A DNA stretch of 64,000 nucleotides from Gammaproteobacteria bacterium (GCA_020445415.1 JAGRGP010000011.1:1-64000), one strand, 5' to 3'. Numbered from the stretch's first letter, positions 20,872 to 29,046 are shown. Made by a program: numbers and translations. The notes: generated by a model from the sequence alone, not told the origin.

Positions 20872-21297
20872 TTAGTCGTCCGGCATCTGACCGGCAGTAG
20901 CGGCCTCTGCCTCATCCCGAGTGTAGAAACGGCCATGGCTAATGAATCCCGCGATCACCCCATCGCGGGCCGAGAGCACACTCCCGTTCTCGTCCCGTGC
21001 GGTAATCCATTCCTCCGGTAATCCGTCAAGCACATGAATCGGTGCCGGCCGGCCATCCGCAAAACGGGATACCACACTTTCACCGCTATCGGCGTCCATA
21101 AACGCGGGTACGAACCCCAGCTCCCGGTTGTTCTCGCTAACACCACCTGTGCCATCGAAATAAAGATTTTGGCGATGCAGTAGCTGCTCACTCAGCATTC
21201 CTTGCCGAACTACCCTTTCCCGCCGCTTGTCTGGCGACTCAGCTTGTACGTGCTCCACCTGCTCGTTGAATATTGGTTCCAATCGTCGACGCTCCAT
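20872..21297 (-). CDS. Conserved hypothetical protein, 141 residues
   Basis: Soluble protein with no named domain that I recognise. The N-terminal third is charged and helical (ERRRLEPIFNEQVEHVQAES); the rest has conserved-looking blocks GTGGVSENNRELGFVPAF, SRFADGRPAPIHVLDGLPEE and AGFISHGRFYTRDEAE. I have the impression of similar small unnamed proteins in beta- and gammaproteobacteria but cannot confirm it. The ATG at 21297 is preferred to the in-frame TTG at 21303; there is no obvious ribosome site. A sigma-54-type promoter lies about 35 nt upstream. Downstream it converges on the TSUP permease. Confidence 0.7.
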   Translation of the reverse strand: MERRRLEPIFNEQVEHVQAESPDKRRERVVRQGMLSEQLLHRQNLYFDGTGGVSENNRELGFVPAFMDADSGESVVSRFADGRPAPIHVLDGLPEEWITARDENGSVLSARDGVIAGFISHGRFYTRDEAEAATAGQMPDD

Positions 21298-21330
21298 AAA
21301 CAAAAACCCGATACTGCATATAAACTACAG

Positions 21331-21345
21331 GCATGATCCGTGCCA
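21331..21345 (-). promoter_or_regulatory. Sigma-54 (-24/-12) promoter candidate
   Basis: On the minus strand the sequence reads TGGCACGGATCATGC. It fits the TGGCACG-N4-TTGC consensus except A for the first T of the -12 element, and the invariant GG and GC are exactly 10 nt apart. The predicted start at about 21320 leaves a leader of roughly 22 nt before the 141-residue gene. Tandem repeats about 50-85 nt upstream could bind an activator. Confidence 0.5.
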
Positions 21346-21382
21346 AGATACCCAACATTCCCAACGCCCAAAAACCAACGGT

Positions 21383-21416
21383 GGGGTACCCCGCTATGTA
21401 ACAAAAAGTAACAAAA
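21383..21416. repeat. Palindrome and tandem 9-mers upstream of the sigma-54-like promoter
   Basis: GGGGTACCCC (21383-21392) is a perfect 10-bp palindrome. Next to it GTAACAAAA occurs twice, at 21398-21406 and 21408-21416, a 10-nt period that puts both copies on the same DNA face. Placement 40-85 nt upstream of the -24 element suits an enhancer-binding protein site. This is inference. Confidence 0.45.
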
Positions 21417-21454
21417 TTCGTCTCACTGCCAAGATTCAAGCAACCACGTGCGCC

Positions 21455-21482
21455 AAAAAACCGCGTTTTCCTGTCAGAAAAC
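21455..21482 (-). terminator. Possible terminator downstream of the ferritin-like gene
   Basis: On the minus strand GTTTTC and GAAAAC (6-bp stem, loop TGACAG) are followed after GCGG by a run of six T. It lies about 130 nt past the ferritin-like stop. The stem is AT-rich and the T-run is offset, so the strength is doubtful. The rest of 21298-21614 holds no convincing gene. Confidence 0.4.
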
Positions 21483-21614
21483 TTTACATCCTCTCCTTGC
21501 GACCACCGCCGTCCCGGTCCGTGCCAACATTCCGTCGACATCGGCACACCCCCAGGGACTAACCCTCTACCCTTAGGTAAAACATAAGTGATCAGTCCGC
21601 CGTACCAACGTAGG

Positions 21615-21902
21615 CTAATCGTGGGCGATGGTTTTGTCCGTAAATAGGTAATCCTGCAACTCTTTATCAAAACTTGGATCCTGACGCCGAATCCATTCCA
21701 ACACCATCGCCGCGTGCTCCTTCTCCTCGTCACGATTGTGCGCCAGTATCGCCTTCAAGGCAGCATCACTGCAGGCGTCGACCCGTTGGTTGTACCAGTC
21801 AACCGCTTCGAGTTCTTCCATTAACGACACAATTGCCCGATGCATGTCACGGGTTTGATCGCTGAGTTCCGCTACGGGTTCGTGGTACCCTTCGTTCGCC
21901 AT
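21615..21902 (-). CDS. Encapsulin-type ferritin-like protein (EncFtn core, no targeting tail)
   Basis: A 95-residue, two-helix ferritin-like protein strongly resembling the encapsulated ferritin (EncFtn) of Rhodospirillum rubrum. The shared blocks are HRAIVSLMEELEAVDWY, QRVDA and ILAHNRDEEKEHAAM. The ferroxidase ligands of that family (Glu32, Glu62, His65 in R. rubrum numbering) correspond to Glu30, Glu60, His63 here, with Trp36 and Tyr37 also kept. Characterised EncFtn forms an annular decamer that oxidises Fe(II). This protein ends at LFTDKTIAHD right after the core, so the C-terminal encapsulation peptide is missing, and no encapsulin shell gene is in the window. The ATG has an AGGAG ribosome site. 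It lies downstream of oxyR on the same strand. Confidence 0.88.
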   Translation of the reverse strand: MANEGYHEPVAELSDQTRDMHRAIVSLMEELEAVDWYNQRVDACSDAALKAILAHNRDEEKEHAAMVLEWIRRQDPSFDKELQDYLFTDKTIAHD

Positions 21903-22098
21903 AACCGTTGTGCTCCTTCCGCTGTTGATTTGTTAGGCTTTGGCCAATAGCGTGCATCGGTCCAGCCCATGGAATCGCCTCCCGCCACCAGCGTGACGGC
22001 GGCTAGTTTCCCACAAGTGATGTGCGGACTGTAGTGTTTTCTTTCAAGTGCGGCGAATACCGTCCGGGCAAGCCGGCAGGTTTGGCAAATTACGAGGA

Positions 22099-23031
22099 TC
22101 AATCCGGAGCAGGAATATCGATGAGGCGCACGGTATTGGGCAGGTGCTCGCGGATCACCTGGGCAAACACTTGCAGTGCACCAATGCGCGGAAAGCTCTG
22201 GCGGAACACCAACGATACCCGCCGTTCCGCACCGGGGATATTCAGCTTGCGCGCAATAATACCCGCATCCGTCATCCACGCTCCCCGGGTTGCCAGCGCC
22301 GGCACCAAGGTAGATCCAAGCCCTGCTCCCACCAGTTGTAAAAGGGTCTCGAGACTGGCCGCCTGCAAATCCCCCATCTCGCCCCGAAATGGTCGCTCCT
22401 TGAGCCCGCACACCTCCATGACTTGCCCAGCCAGACAATGCCCTTCCGCCAGCAGCAGTAGATCGAGTTGTTCCAAATCCTGACGGCTAATTTCGTCCTT
22501 GGTGTACAAGGAGTGCCCCCGAGGATGCGCCAACCAGAAAGGCTCGTCGAATAGGGGAATCGCGTCCAGGTCGGCAGCTTCCACCGCCGTAGCTACCATC
22601 GCGGCATCGAGCTCATGATTTCGAAGCCGCTGAATTAACCGCTCCGTTATCTCTTCGGATAGCACCAGCTGCAGGTTGGGAGAACGCTTTTTGAGGGGCA
22701 GGATAATAAACGGGATCAGATAAGGGCTAAGAGTCGGGATTACGCCAACCCGAAAGGGACCGGACAGAGGATCGTGATAAGCCTGCGCCAACTGACCAAT
22801 GGCATCGGCTTGTTCCATGATCTTGCGCACATGATCAACGATAAGCGCTCCAATGGCCGTCAACTCTACCGAACGGCGGGTTCGCTCGAACAGCGTAACC
22901 CCCAATTCGGACTCCAATTTCTTGATCTGCCCGCTGAGAGTCGGCTGGCTGACGAAACAGCGCTCGGCCGCCCTGCCGAAGTGCCGTGTCTCAGCCAGGG
23001 TCATTACATATTTAAGGTCGCGAAGATTCAC
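22099..23031 (-). CDS. oxyR: Hydrogen peroxide sensor regulator OxyR
   Basis: LysR-type regulator of 310 residues. The N-terminal winged helix-turn-helix has FGRAAERCFVSQPTLSGQIKKLE. The sensing loop has EGHCLAGQVMEVCGL with cysteines at 199 and 208, the same positions as the redox pair of E. coli OxyR, so peroxide sensing is well supported. The start is a GTG with an AGGA ribosome site, beginning in the canonical MNLRDLKY. The encapsulin-type ferritin gene follows 196 nt downstream, and iron storage is a plausible but unshown target. Confidence 0.94.
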   Translation of the reverse strand: MNLRDLKYVMTLAETRHFGRAAERCFVSQPTLSGQIKKLESELGVTLFERTRRSVELTAIGALIVDHVRKIMEQADAIGQLAQAYHDPLSGPFRVGVIPTLSPYLIPFIILPLKKRSPNLQLVLSEEITERLIQRLRNHELDAAMVATAVEAADLDAIPLFDEPFWLAHPRGHSLYTKDEISRQDLEQLDLLLLAEGHCLAGQVMEVCGLKERPFRGEMGDLQAASLETLLQLVGAGLGSTLVPALATRGAWMTDAGIIARKLNIPGAERRVSLVFRQSFPRIGALQVFAQVIREHLPNTVRLIDIPAPD

Positions 23032-23167
23032 ATGATCCTAGAGGGAGTAAGCGCCCGGCTTTTCATCTTACCCGAAAACCCGTGTACCCAGCGCTTTTAC
23101 TTGGATGCGGTTGGTTGGGCGATTGGGCGCCCGGATCAATGGCATCAACCCATAATGCAGGTGGCCC

Positions 23168-24076
23168 TCAGCCGATCGCAGCGACCAAAACCGAGCCGGT
23201 AGCCTCCCGGCCATGCTCCTGGAGCGCCGCGATCCGCTCCATACCCACCCGATGAGCCGCAGGTAACCTTTCTAGATTAACCTTAGCGTAACGGTGTTGC
23301 TGGTGGTTTTCATAACATAGAATATTGGCCACCTGCACAATATCGACATAGTCCACCTGGCCGGATTCGGACACCCGGTCTAGCTTGTCGTGACTCGCCG
23401 CGACGTCAATCAGCGCGGAATCAAAATTCCAGTGGGTCAGCATGAATTTGCCCACACTCATGTGCAGAACCCGAATCAGTTTATCCAATAGGCCCTCGGT
23501 ATCGAGAACTTCAGGCATGTCTTTCGCTTTAATCAGGATGGGGATGACGCCGACGTCATGAATCAGCCCCGCCAGCATCGCCTCCTCCTGGTTAAGGTGG
23601 CGAAACTGGCCGGCCAACAGCGCGGAAATCGATGCCACTTCCACGCTGTGCTTCCACAATGACTCCATGCGTTCCTGAATCGTTTCTATCCCAGTTGTGA
23701 AGACATCCCGCATCGCCAGGCTGAGGATGGCGTGCTTGACGGCCTCTATGCCAATCCGTGTGATCGCCGCCCTGACCGAAGTAACATTCTCCATACCCCG
23801 GTACAGCGGGCTATTCGCGTACCTTACCAACCGCGCGGCCATCGAGGTGTCCTTGCCAATGATGCGCGCTACATCCTTCATCGAACTCCCCGCATCATTC
23901 ACTACAATCAGTGCTTCAAGGGAAATCGCCGGCAGGGTGGGCAACTTAATGCGATTCTGCTCGATATCCTTGCGCAACTCCACTGCGAAGGCCTTCACAT
24001 CGAACTTATCCCCATCCGCCATGTCGGCTGGCTTGGCTTCCCGCTTGTGGGAAAAACTATCTGGGATTAACTGCAA
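23168..24076 (-). CDS. HDOD domain signalling protein
   Basis: A 302-residue cytoplasmic protein with an HDOD domain at about residues 35-240. It shows LPTLPAISLEAL, the helix KDTSMAARLVRYANSPLYRG, and GLIHDVGVIPIL, which retains an HD dyad. HDOD proteins are usually non-enzymatic scaffolds in signalling, motility or c-di-GMP networks. Its partner is unknown. It lies 25 nt downstream of a 165-residue unknown gene on the same strand, which suggests a functional pair. Confidence 0.85.
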   Translation of the reverse strand: MQLIPDSFSHKREAKPADMADGDKFDVKAFAVELRKDIEQNRIKLPTLPAISLEALIVVNDAGSSMKDVARIIGKDTSMAARLVRYANSPLYRGMENVTSVRAAITRIGIEAVKHAILSLAMRDVFTTGIETIQERMESLWKHSVEVASISALLAGQFRHLNQEEAMLAGLIHDVGVIPILIKAKDMPEVLDTEGLLDKLIRVLHMSVGKFMLTHWNFDSALIDVAASHDKLDRVSESGQVDYVDIVQVANILCYENHQQHRYAKVNLERLPAAHRVGMERIAALQEHGREATGSVLVAAIG

Positions 24077-24101
24077 TTGAGTTCACCCGTTTGATCCGTG
24101 A

Positions 24102-24599
24102 TCAGCGATCCAACACAGATACGCTCCGGCCGTTCCAGGTCGGTCCTGCTAAAGCGGGACGACCGAGCTCGTTCCAGAGGCTAGCAATCTGTTCGTACGA
24201 AATAGAGTTCTTTGACAGCTGCAGGACGTCGCGTTTCAAGATTAGGATATAGGCCTCTTTCCCGATCAACTCGACCAAATCCAACATCGACAAATCAACG
24301 CCCTGCTTTTGGAGGACAAGGTCCAAAACATCTTCAATTTGATTGTCCCGCAGTAACTCCAGGCAGAGTGATTTGATATCGACCTGCTCTTCCAGCGCTT
24401 CCCCGGGAGTCACAAGATCGGTAGATTCCGATCGTTCCGCATTATCCTCCTGGCTCTCCACTTGCGTCTTGGTCCGCTGCCATGACTGCACACCGGCACG
24501 GCTGACGGGTGTTGCCAGCTCGGGAAATAGCTCATTCAGACGATCCAGCCGGTCGGCAAAGTCATTCATCATGCGATGCAGCCCTGCCAGTTGTTCCAT
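24102..24599 (-). CDS. Hypothetical protein upstream of the HDOD gene
   Basis: A 165-residue soluble protein with no domain I recognise. The N-terminus is amphipathic helical (MEQLAGLHRMMNDFADRLDRLNELFPE), followed by a charged Gln/Glu/Ser linker, then a more hydrophobic alpha-helical C-terminal half (IEDVLDLVLQKQGVDLSMLDLVELIGKEAYILILKRD). Tight linkage to the HDOD gene (25 nt) suggests cotranscription. No transmembrane or signal segment is present. Confidence 0.65.
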   Translation of the reverse strand: MEQLAGLHRMMNDFADRLDRLNELFPELATPVSRAGVQSWQRTKTQVESQEDNAERSESTDLVTPGEALEEQVDIKSLCLELLRDNQIEDVLDLVLQKQGVDLSMLDLVELIGKEAYILILKRDVLQLSKNSISYEQIASLWNELGRPALAGPTWNGRSVSVLDR

Positions 24600-24714
24600 A
24601 CCAGTGACCCCGTGGGTATATGGTTACCTTCACGGCTATCGGCAGCATGCTGCCGGATCTTTAAGATGGACCAGCGCTCGGGGTACCGCCGGTCGGCATG
24701 CGACCAGCTCGGAG

Positions 24715-26286
24715 TTACAAACTGGCGGTTAGCGTGGCTGGATTACCGGGCATACCCCCCCGTTGCTTATGAATTTGCAGATTAAGCATGCGAATCGTAG
24801 CGTTGATCGCCGCAAACACTTGGTTGGAATGAACGCCACGCGTCTTGAACGCGCCGGTTGGACTCTCCCAGGTTACCGTTGCCTCCGTCAGCGCATCGGT
24901 CTTGCCCCCCTTGGGGATGCGGACCTCGAAATCGATCAACCTGGGCAGATGAATTCCGTATTTTTTCAATATCTTGGAAATGGCATTCATAAACGCATCG
25001 AAACCGCCGTTGCCGATTCCCGCGGACAGTTCCTCCTGGCCGTGGATGCGTACCCTGATGCTGGTAGTGGACTGTAGGTCCAGCCCGGAAGTAATCGAGC
25101 AGTTAATGATTTCGATATAATCGTAGCCCCGGCTTTCCAATACCTCGGCGATTATGAATGGAAGATCCTCGAAGGTAATGCTCTTCTTTGAATCGCCCAG
25201 TTCAACCACCCGTTGGAGCACTCTTTCAAGATTGTCGTCGGAGAGCGAGATATCTAGACGCTCGAGATTTTTCTGCAGCGATGCCTTGCCACTCATCTTC
25301 CCCAAGGCATAGCTGCGCTTACGGGAAAAGCGCTCGGGACTCAGCGCGGTCTGGTAGAGACCGCCTTTTTTGTCGCCATCCGCGTGAATGCCACTGGTTT
25401 GTGTGAAAACATCCGCTCCCACGATGGGGGTATTCTCGGCAAGCCGCTTCCCGGAGAAATTCTCCACCATCTCGCTCAGACTAAGCAGGTGGGACTCATC
25501 GATGGAAATCTCCAACCCCATACGATCCTTGAGATTGACCGCTACTTCAGACAATGAAGCGTTGCCGGCGCGTTCTCCTAAGCAGTTGATAGTACAGTGA
25601 ATGGTCGAGGCACCGGCCCTCACACCCGCCAAGGCATTGGCGGTTCCCAACCCGTAATCATTGTGGGGATGGAAATCGAACTCCAAGCCGGGGAAGCGGG
25701 TAACCATGTCGCTGACACTCGCGAATACCTCCTCTGGCGTCAAAATTCCCAAGGTATCGGGCAGCATAAAGTGTCCGATACCCGCATCCTGAAGACGCCC
25801 AACCAGATCGTAGACGTAGTCCGGATCATCCCGGAAGCCGTTGGACCAGTCCTCTAGGTAGAGGTTTACGGCAATATCTCGCTTGTGTGCGTAGTTGACG
25901 GTCCGCTTGATATCGCCCACATGCTGAGGCAGCGACTTGTTTAGCTGCCGTTTACAATGCTTGCGGCTGCCCTTGGCCAATAGGTTAATCACCCGGCCGC
26001 CAGCATCCGCTATCCAATCCACACTCCGCTTGTAATCGACGAATCCCAATACCTCTACCCGGTCGGCAAGGCCCACCCGGTCCGCCCACCGAACAATATT
26101 GGCAACCGCCTCCTTTTCTCCCTCAGAGACCCGCGCCGATGCGACTTCGATACGGTCCACCCGCAGTTGCTCGAGCAATGCCTTGGCAATATTCAATTTC
26201 TCTGCGGGAGAGAACGATACACCCTGAGTCTGCTCACCATCCCTGAGTGTGGTATCGAGGATGCTGACCTGCTGTCGATTTTTCAT
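24715..26286 (-). CDS. cimA: (R)-citramalate synthase
   Basis: Condenses pyruvate and acetyl-CoA to citramalate, starting a threonine-independent route to 2-oxobutyrate and isoleucine. The 523-residue protein belongs to the alpha-isopropylmalate synthase/homocitrate synthase family. It has the DTTLRDGEQTQGVSFSP signature, FDFHPHNDYGLGTANALAG, NCLGERAGNASL, and a C-terminal LeuA-type regulatory domain from about residue 385. The sequence style fits CimA rather than LeuA; 2-isopropylmalate synthase is the alternative. The frame is open to 26376, but the ATG at 26286, with a GGAAG ribosome site 14 nt after the thrC stop, gives the canonical N-terminus. Confidence 0.85.
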   Translation of the reverse strand: MKNRQQVSILDTTLRDGEQTQGVSFSPAEKLNIAKALLEQLRVDRIEVASARVSEGEKEAVANIVRWADRVGLADRVEVLGFVDYKRSVDWIADAGGRVINLLAKGSRKHCKRQLNKSLPQHVGDIKRTVNYAHKRDIAVNLYLEDWSNGFRDDPDYVYDLVGRLQDAGIGHFMLPDTLGILTPEEVFASVSDMVTRFPGLEFDFHPHNDYGLGTANALAGVRAGASTIHCTINCLGERAGNASLSEVAVNLKDRMGLEISIDESHLLSLSEMVENFSGKRLAENTPIVGADVFTQTSGIHADGDKKGGLYQTALSPERFSRKRSYALGKMSGKASLQKNLERLDISLSDDNLERVLQRVVELGDSKKSITFEDLPFIIAEVLESRGYDYIEIINCSITSGLDLQSTTSIRVRIHGQEELSAGIGNGGFDAFMNAISKILKKYGIHLPRLIDFEVRIPKGGKTDALTEATVTWESPTGAFKTRGVHSNQVFAAINATIRMLNLQIHKQRGGMPGNPATLTASL

Positions 26287-26300
26287 ATCTTCCAGGCCCC

Positions 26301-27692
26301 TCATCCGGACCTTGCTGACAATGTGTTCTGAATGTATGCCTTGATTACCCCAACATCGGCGGACAACAGCTCGCACCGTGTCTCTCGCTCCATCAATCCT
26401 TGCAGCGAAGCAGGTGGCGGCGCCTCAACCCCGATTGCCTGCCGCACCGCATCACCAAACTTAGCAGGATGCGCGGTAGCCAGGCACACCGCGCCGGCCA
26501 CCCCCTTGGCAGCCCGCACCCCCACTGCGGTATGTGGATCCAGTATGTAGCCGGAGTCGAGATAGGTCTCCCGAATCTGTTCCAGCGTCTCTGTCTCACC
26601 AACCGCTTGGGCCTGAAACAAGGCGGCCACTTGCCTTCGCCTCGCCTCGGACACCTCCATACATCCCGTTTTTGACATCGTATCCATCAGCTCGCGAATC
26701 CGTAACGGTCGCTCATCCATGAGATAATACAGATAGCGCTCGAAGTTCGAGGAAACCTGAATGTCCATCGAGGGGCTGATGGTATGGTGCACCGAGCGCG
26801 CTTCATAGACTCCACTGTTGACAAACCGGCTGAGGATATCGTTACGGTTGGTGGCCAAGATCAGGCGCTCGACCGGCAATCCCATCCGCTGGGCTACGTA
26901 CCCCGCGAATATGTCGCCGAAATTCCCCGTTGGCACCGAAAAGGTAACTCCCCGCGAAGGATCTCCGCCGGTAACCCGTCCCCAAGCGTAAAAATAATAC
27001 ACGACCTGGGCTAGAATCCTCGCCCAGTTGATGGAATTAACCGCTCCCAGTCTGAATTCATCTTTGAATGCCAGGTCATTGAACAGTGCCTTAACGATGC
27101 GCTGACCATCATCGAACGTACCATCGATAGCAATATTATGGACGTTTTCATCCAGCACCGTGGTCATCTGCCGTTCTTGAATCGGGGATACCCGGTTATG
27201 AGGGTGGAGAATGAAGATGTCGATCCGTTGCTGGCCACGTACACCGTATATGGCCGCTGACCCGGTGTCACCCGAGGTTGCGCCTAAAATGTTGAGACGG
27301 CCGCCGCTGCGTTCCAGCAGCCATTCGAAAAGATTGCCCAGAAACTGCAGTGCGACATCCTTGAAAGCCGCCGTGGGCCCATGAAATAACTCCAAGACAG
27401 AATACCCATTCAGCTGCACCACCGGCGTCACCTCCGGGTGGTTAAAACCGGTGTAGGAACGTTCTACCAGCTGACGGAGCTCATTCCGACTGATATCGCT
27501 CCCGACGAACGGGATCATCACCTCCACCGCTAACTCGGCAAACGGCAATGCCGACCAGCGGCGCAGGGTGTCGCCGTCAACCCCGGGGAAAAATTCGGGA
27601 AGCAAGAGTCCTCCATCGGTGGCCAGGCCCATCATCACGGCCTGGGAAAAGGTCACCGGCTCGACACCCCCGCGGGTACTTACATAGCGCAT
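26301..27692 (-). CDS. thrC: Threonine synthase
   Basis: PLP enzyme converting O-phosphohomoserine to threonine. The 463-residue protein starts MRYVSTRGG, as in the family; the codon before it is an in-frame GTG. PLP-binding Lys111 lies in the block HGPTAAFKDVALQ, and the phosphate-binding GATSGDTGSAA loop is present. It is cotranscribed with cimA. hom, the preceding pathway step, is about 11 kb away, so the usual hom-thrC pairing is broken here. Confidence 0.95.
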   Translation of the reverse strand: MRYVSTRGGVEPVTFSQAVMMGLATDGGLLLPEFFPGVDGDTLRRWSALPFAELAVEVMIPFVGSDISRNELRQLVERSYTGFNHPEVTPVVQLNGYSVLELFHGPTAAFKDVALQFLGNLFEWLLERSGGRLNILGATSGDTGSAAIYGVRGQQRIDIFILHPHNRVSPIQERQMTTVLDENVHNIAIDGTFDDGQRIVKALFNDLAFKDEFRLGAVNSINWARILAQVVYYFYAWGRVTGGDPSRGVTFSVPTGNFGDIFAGYVAQRMGLPVERLILATNRNDILSRFVNSGVYEARSVHHTISPSMDIQVSSNFERYLYYLMDERPLRIRELMDTMSKTGCMEVSEARRRQVAALFQAQAVGETETLEQIRETYLDSGYILDPHTAVGVRAAKGVAGAVCLATAHPAKFGDAVRQAIGVEAPPPASLQGLMERETRCELLSADVGVIKAYIQNTLSARSG

Positions 27693-27781
27693 CACTCTTG
27701 TCCTCGATACTTGCCGGAAACCGGCGCGGGCGACTCCAGATGATCGACCCCAAACAGTTAAACGCCGCGGCTGAGCGCGGA

Positions 27782-27811
27782 ATTATAGCAGTCTTACGGT
27801 GACTGTTCAGT
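27782..27811 (-). promoter_or_regulatory. Promoter of thrC-cimA
   Basis: On the minus strand an extended -10, TGCTATAAT, has its hexamer at 27782-27787. The -35 region is poor (CTGAAC or TGAACA at a 16-17 nt spacing), as is common with an extended -10. The predicted leader is about 83 nt and starts with a CCGCG/CGCGG hairpin. No leader peptide rich in Thr or Ile is visible, so classical attenuation is not supported. Confidence 0.5.
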
Positions 27812-27882
27812 TAGGACCACGGCAGGTTCCCGGGCAGCTGTACATTATCGCTCAGCCCACCGCCAGGCCCCCCTCAAAACAC

Positions 27883-27938
27883 CGGATGTTCTGGTCCAGC
27901 CGTTCCCCGGAAAGCGCGCGACCATCCAGGAACATCCG
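27883..27938. repeat. Long-range inverted repeat between thrC and a small gene
   Basis: CGGATGTTC (27883-27891) is matched by GAACATCCG (27930-27938), with further pairing inward apart from a one-base bulge (TGG with CCA). The 356-nt region 27693-28048 otherwise contains the thrC promoter and a weak plus-strand -10, TATGAT (27992-27997), for the next gene. No coding frame in it is convincing. Confidence 0.4.
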
Positions 27939-28048
27939 AGTCTGGTGTCGGAGCAATCATCGATTCGATCAGAATTAGGCTTCGCGTCTGATATGATGTA
28001 GCGACTATCCTTGTAGGCTGAACACCGGACAACGACCGAGAATCCGCA

Positions 28049-28297
28049 ATGACAACGCCAGATCTCCCCAAGGACCGAGACCACAGTTTGCTCGACAGGC
28101 AATTCGCGGTAGTCTACACGCCTCGCCGGCAGCGTCAGCGGTTTCCGGAGAACTGTGTGCAAATCGTGGGTTCCCGGGAAGAAGCACAAGCGGCCGGAGA
28201 TCCCGACAAGAGCCTCTTCCCGGCCATGGTCTATGGCCCCTCCCGGTCTTCCGAGGGATTCCGCCTGTACTACCTTGTCGAGTGGATCGGTCCGTGA
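28049..28297 (+). CDS. Small conserved hypothetical protein, 82 residues
   Basis: Soluble 82-residue protein with no recognised domain. It has basic and aromatic character (FAVVYTPRRQRQRFPENCVQIV, FRLYYLVEWIGP). It ends in a TGA that overlaps the GTG start of the lipoprotein gene, which suggests translational coupling and a shared operon. A weak promoter-like TATGAT lies about 50 nt upstream. The function is unknown. Confidence 0.6.
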   Translation: MTTPDLPKDRDHSLLDRQFAVVYTPRRQRQRFPENCVQIVGSREEAQAAGDPDKSLFPAMVYGPSRSSEGFRLYYLVEWIGP

Positions 28298-29046
28298 AAA
28301 GCTTCGGCTGGTTTCCGTTGTCCTTGCTGATAGTACTGCTATCCGGCTGCGAATCCCTTCGGCTAGACCCCACCAACACTACTGTGGTTGACCGCTCGGC
28401 CGCTGAGCCGGCGGTAGCGCAAGACGATCTGGAAGCCTTGCGGTCCCGCTTGGCGCTGCGTTCCCGGGAGGTTGCCGAGTTGCGCTTGCAACTCCTCGCT
28501 AAGCAAGCGGAAATCAACCGATCACTGGCAGCCCATGAGCGAGCTCTGGAGGAGGTGGTTCGTACCAATGCAAAACTGCGAAGCCGGGATACCCGGGCGG
28601 ACACCGTGTCCCGAATCGCGGAAGCCAGCCTGGAGATTGAAAACGCCCGGGACAGAGTGGGCGAGGAGCAACAACACACCTTGGAACAGGCGGAAAACTT
28701 ACTGGAATCGAGCCGGGAAGAGCTGGATAAAGGCCACTTCAGCAGCGCTTCATATCTGGCCGACAAAGCGCTCAATCTGGTGCGTCCACTACATGCGCTA
28801 CCCGAGGCCGACAGTGGATTATCCCTTCAGGAAGAGACCCGATTTGCCACCTCGCTCGCCATGAAAACGACGCGGCCTAGCAATGTGCGGGAACGGCCCG
28901 AGCGGGGCGCAAGGATCCGCTATCAACTCGAAAGAAACCGTGTCGTCGAGGCTCATGCTCACAGTGGCCGCTGGATCCGCATCAGCGACGAGGATGGTGT
29001 AGAAGGCTGGGTGTACTACAATTTGCTAGAGTTGGTTTCCCCCTGA
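28294..29046 (+). CDS. Lipoprotein with coiled coil and C-terminal SH3-like domain
   Basis: Envelope lipoprotein of 250 residues. A signal peptide with lipobox LLSGC is followed by long alpha-helical segments with heptad character (DDLEALRSRLALRSREVAEL, QAEINRSLAAHERALEEV). A C-terminal bacterial SH3 domain spans about the last 65 residues (TRPSNVRERP to GWVYYNLLEL). SH3b domains commonly bind peptidoglycan or proteins. I chose the GTG at 28294, which overlaps the previous stop by 4 nt; an upstream in-frame GTG at 28282 would add four residues. Confidence 0.75.
   Translation: MKSFGWFPLSLLIVLLSGCESLRLDPTNTTVVDRSAAEPAVAQDDLEALRSRLALRSREVAELRLQLLAKQAEINRSLAAHERALEEVVRTNAKLRSRDTRADTVSRIAEASLEIENARDRVGEEQQHTLEQAENLLESSREELDKGHFSSASYLADKALNLVRPLHALPEADSGLSLQEETRFATSLAMKTTRPSNVRERPERGARIRYQLERNRVVEAHAHSGRWIRISDEDGVEGWVYYNLLELVSP

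Noticed and set aside
21239-21733. 164-residue minus-strand frame across the ferritin-like gene and its downstream region
   Set aside because: It lies in another frame of the ferritin-like gene and its sequence is Trp/Arg/Gly-rich without domain features; the EncFtn frame is clearly real.
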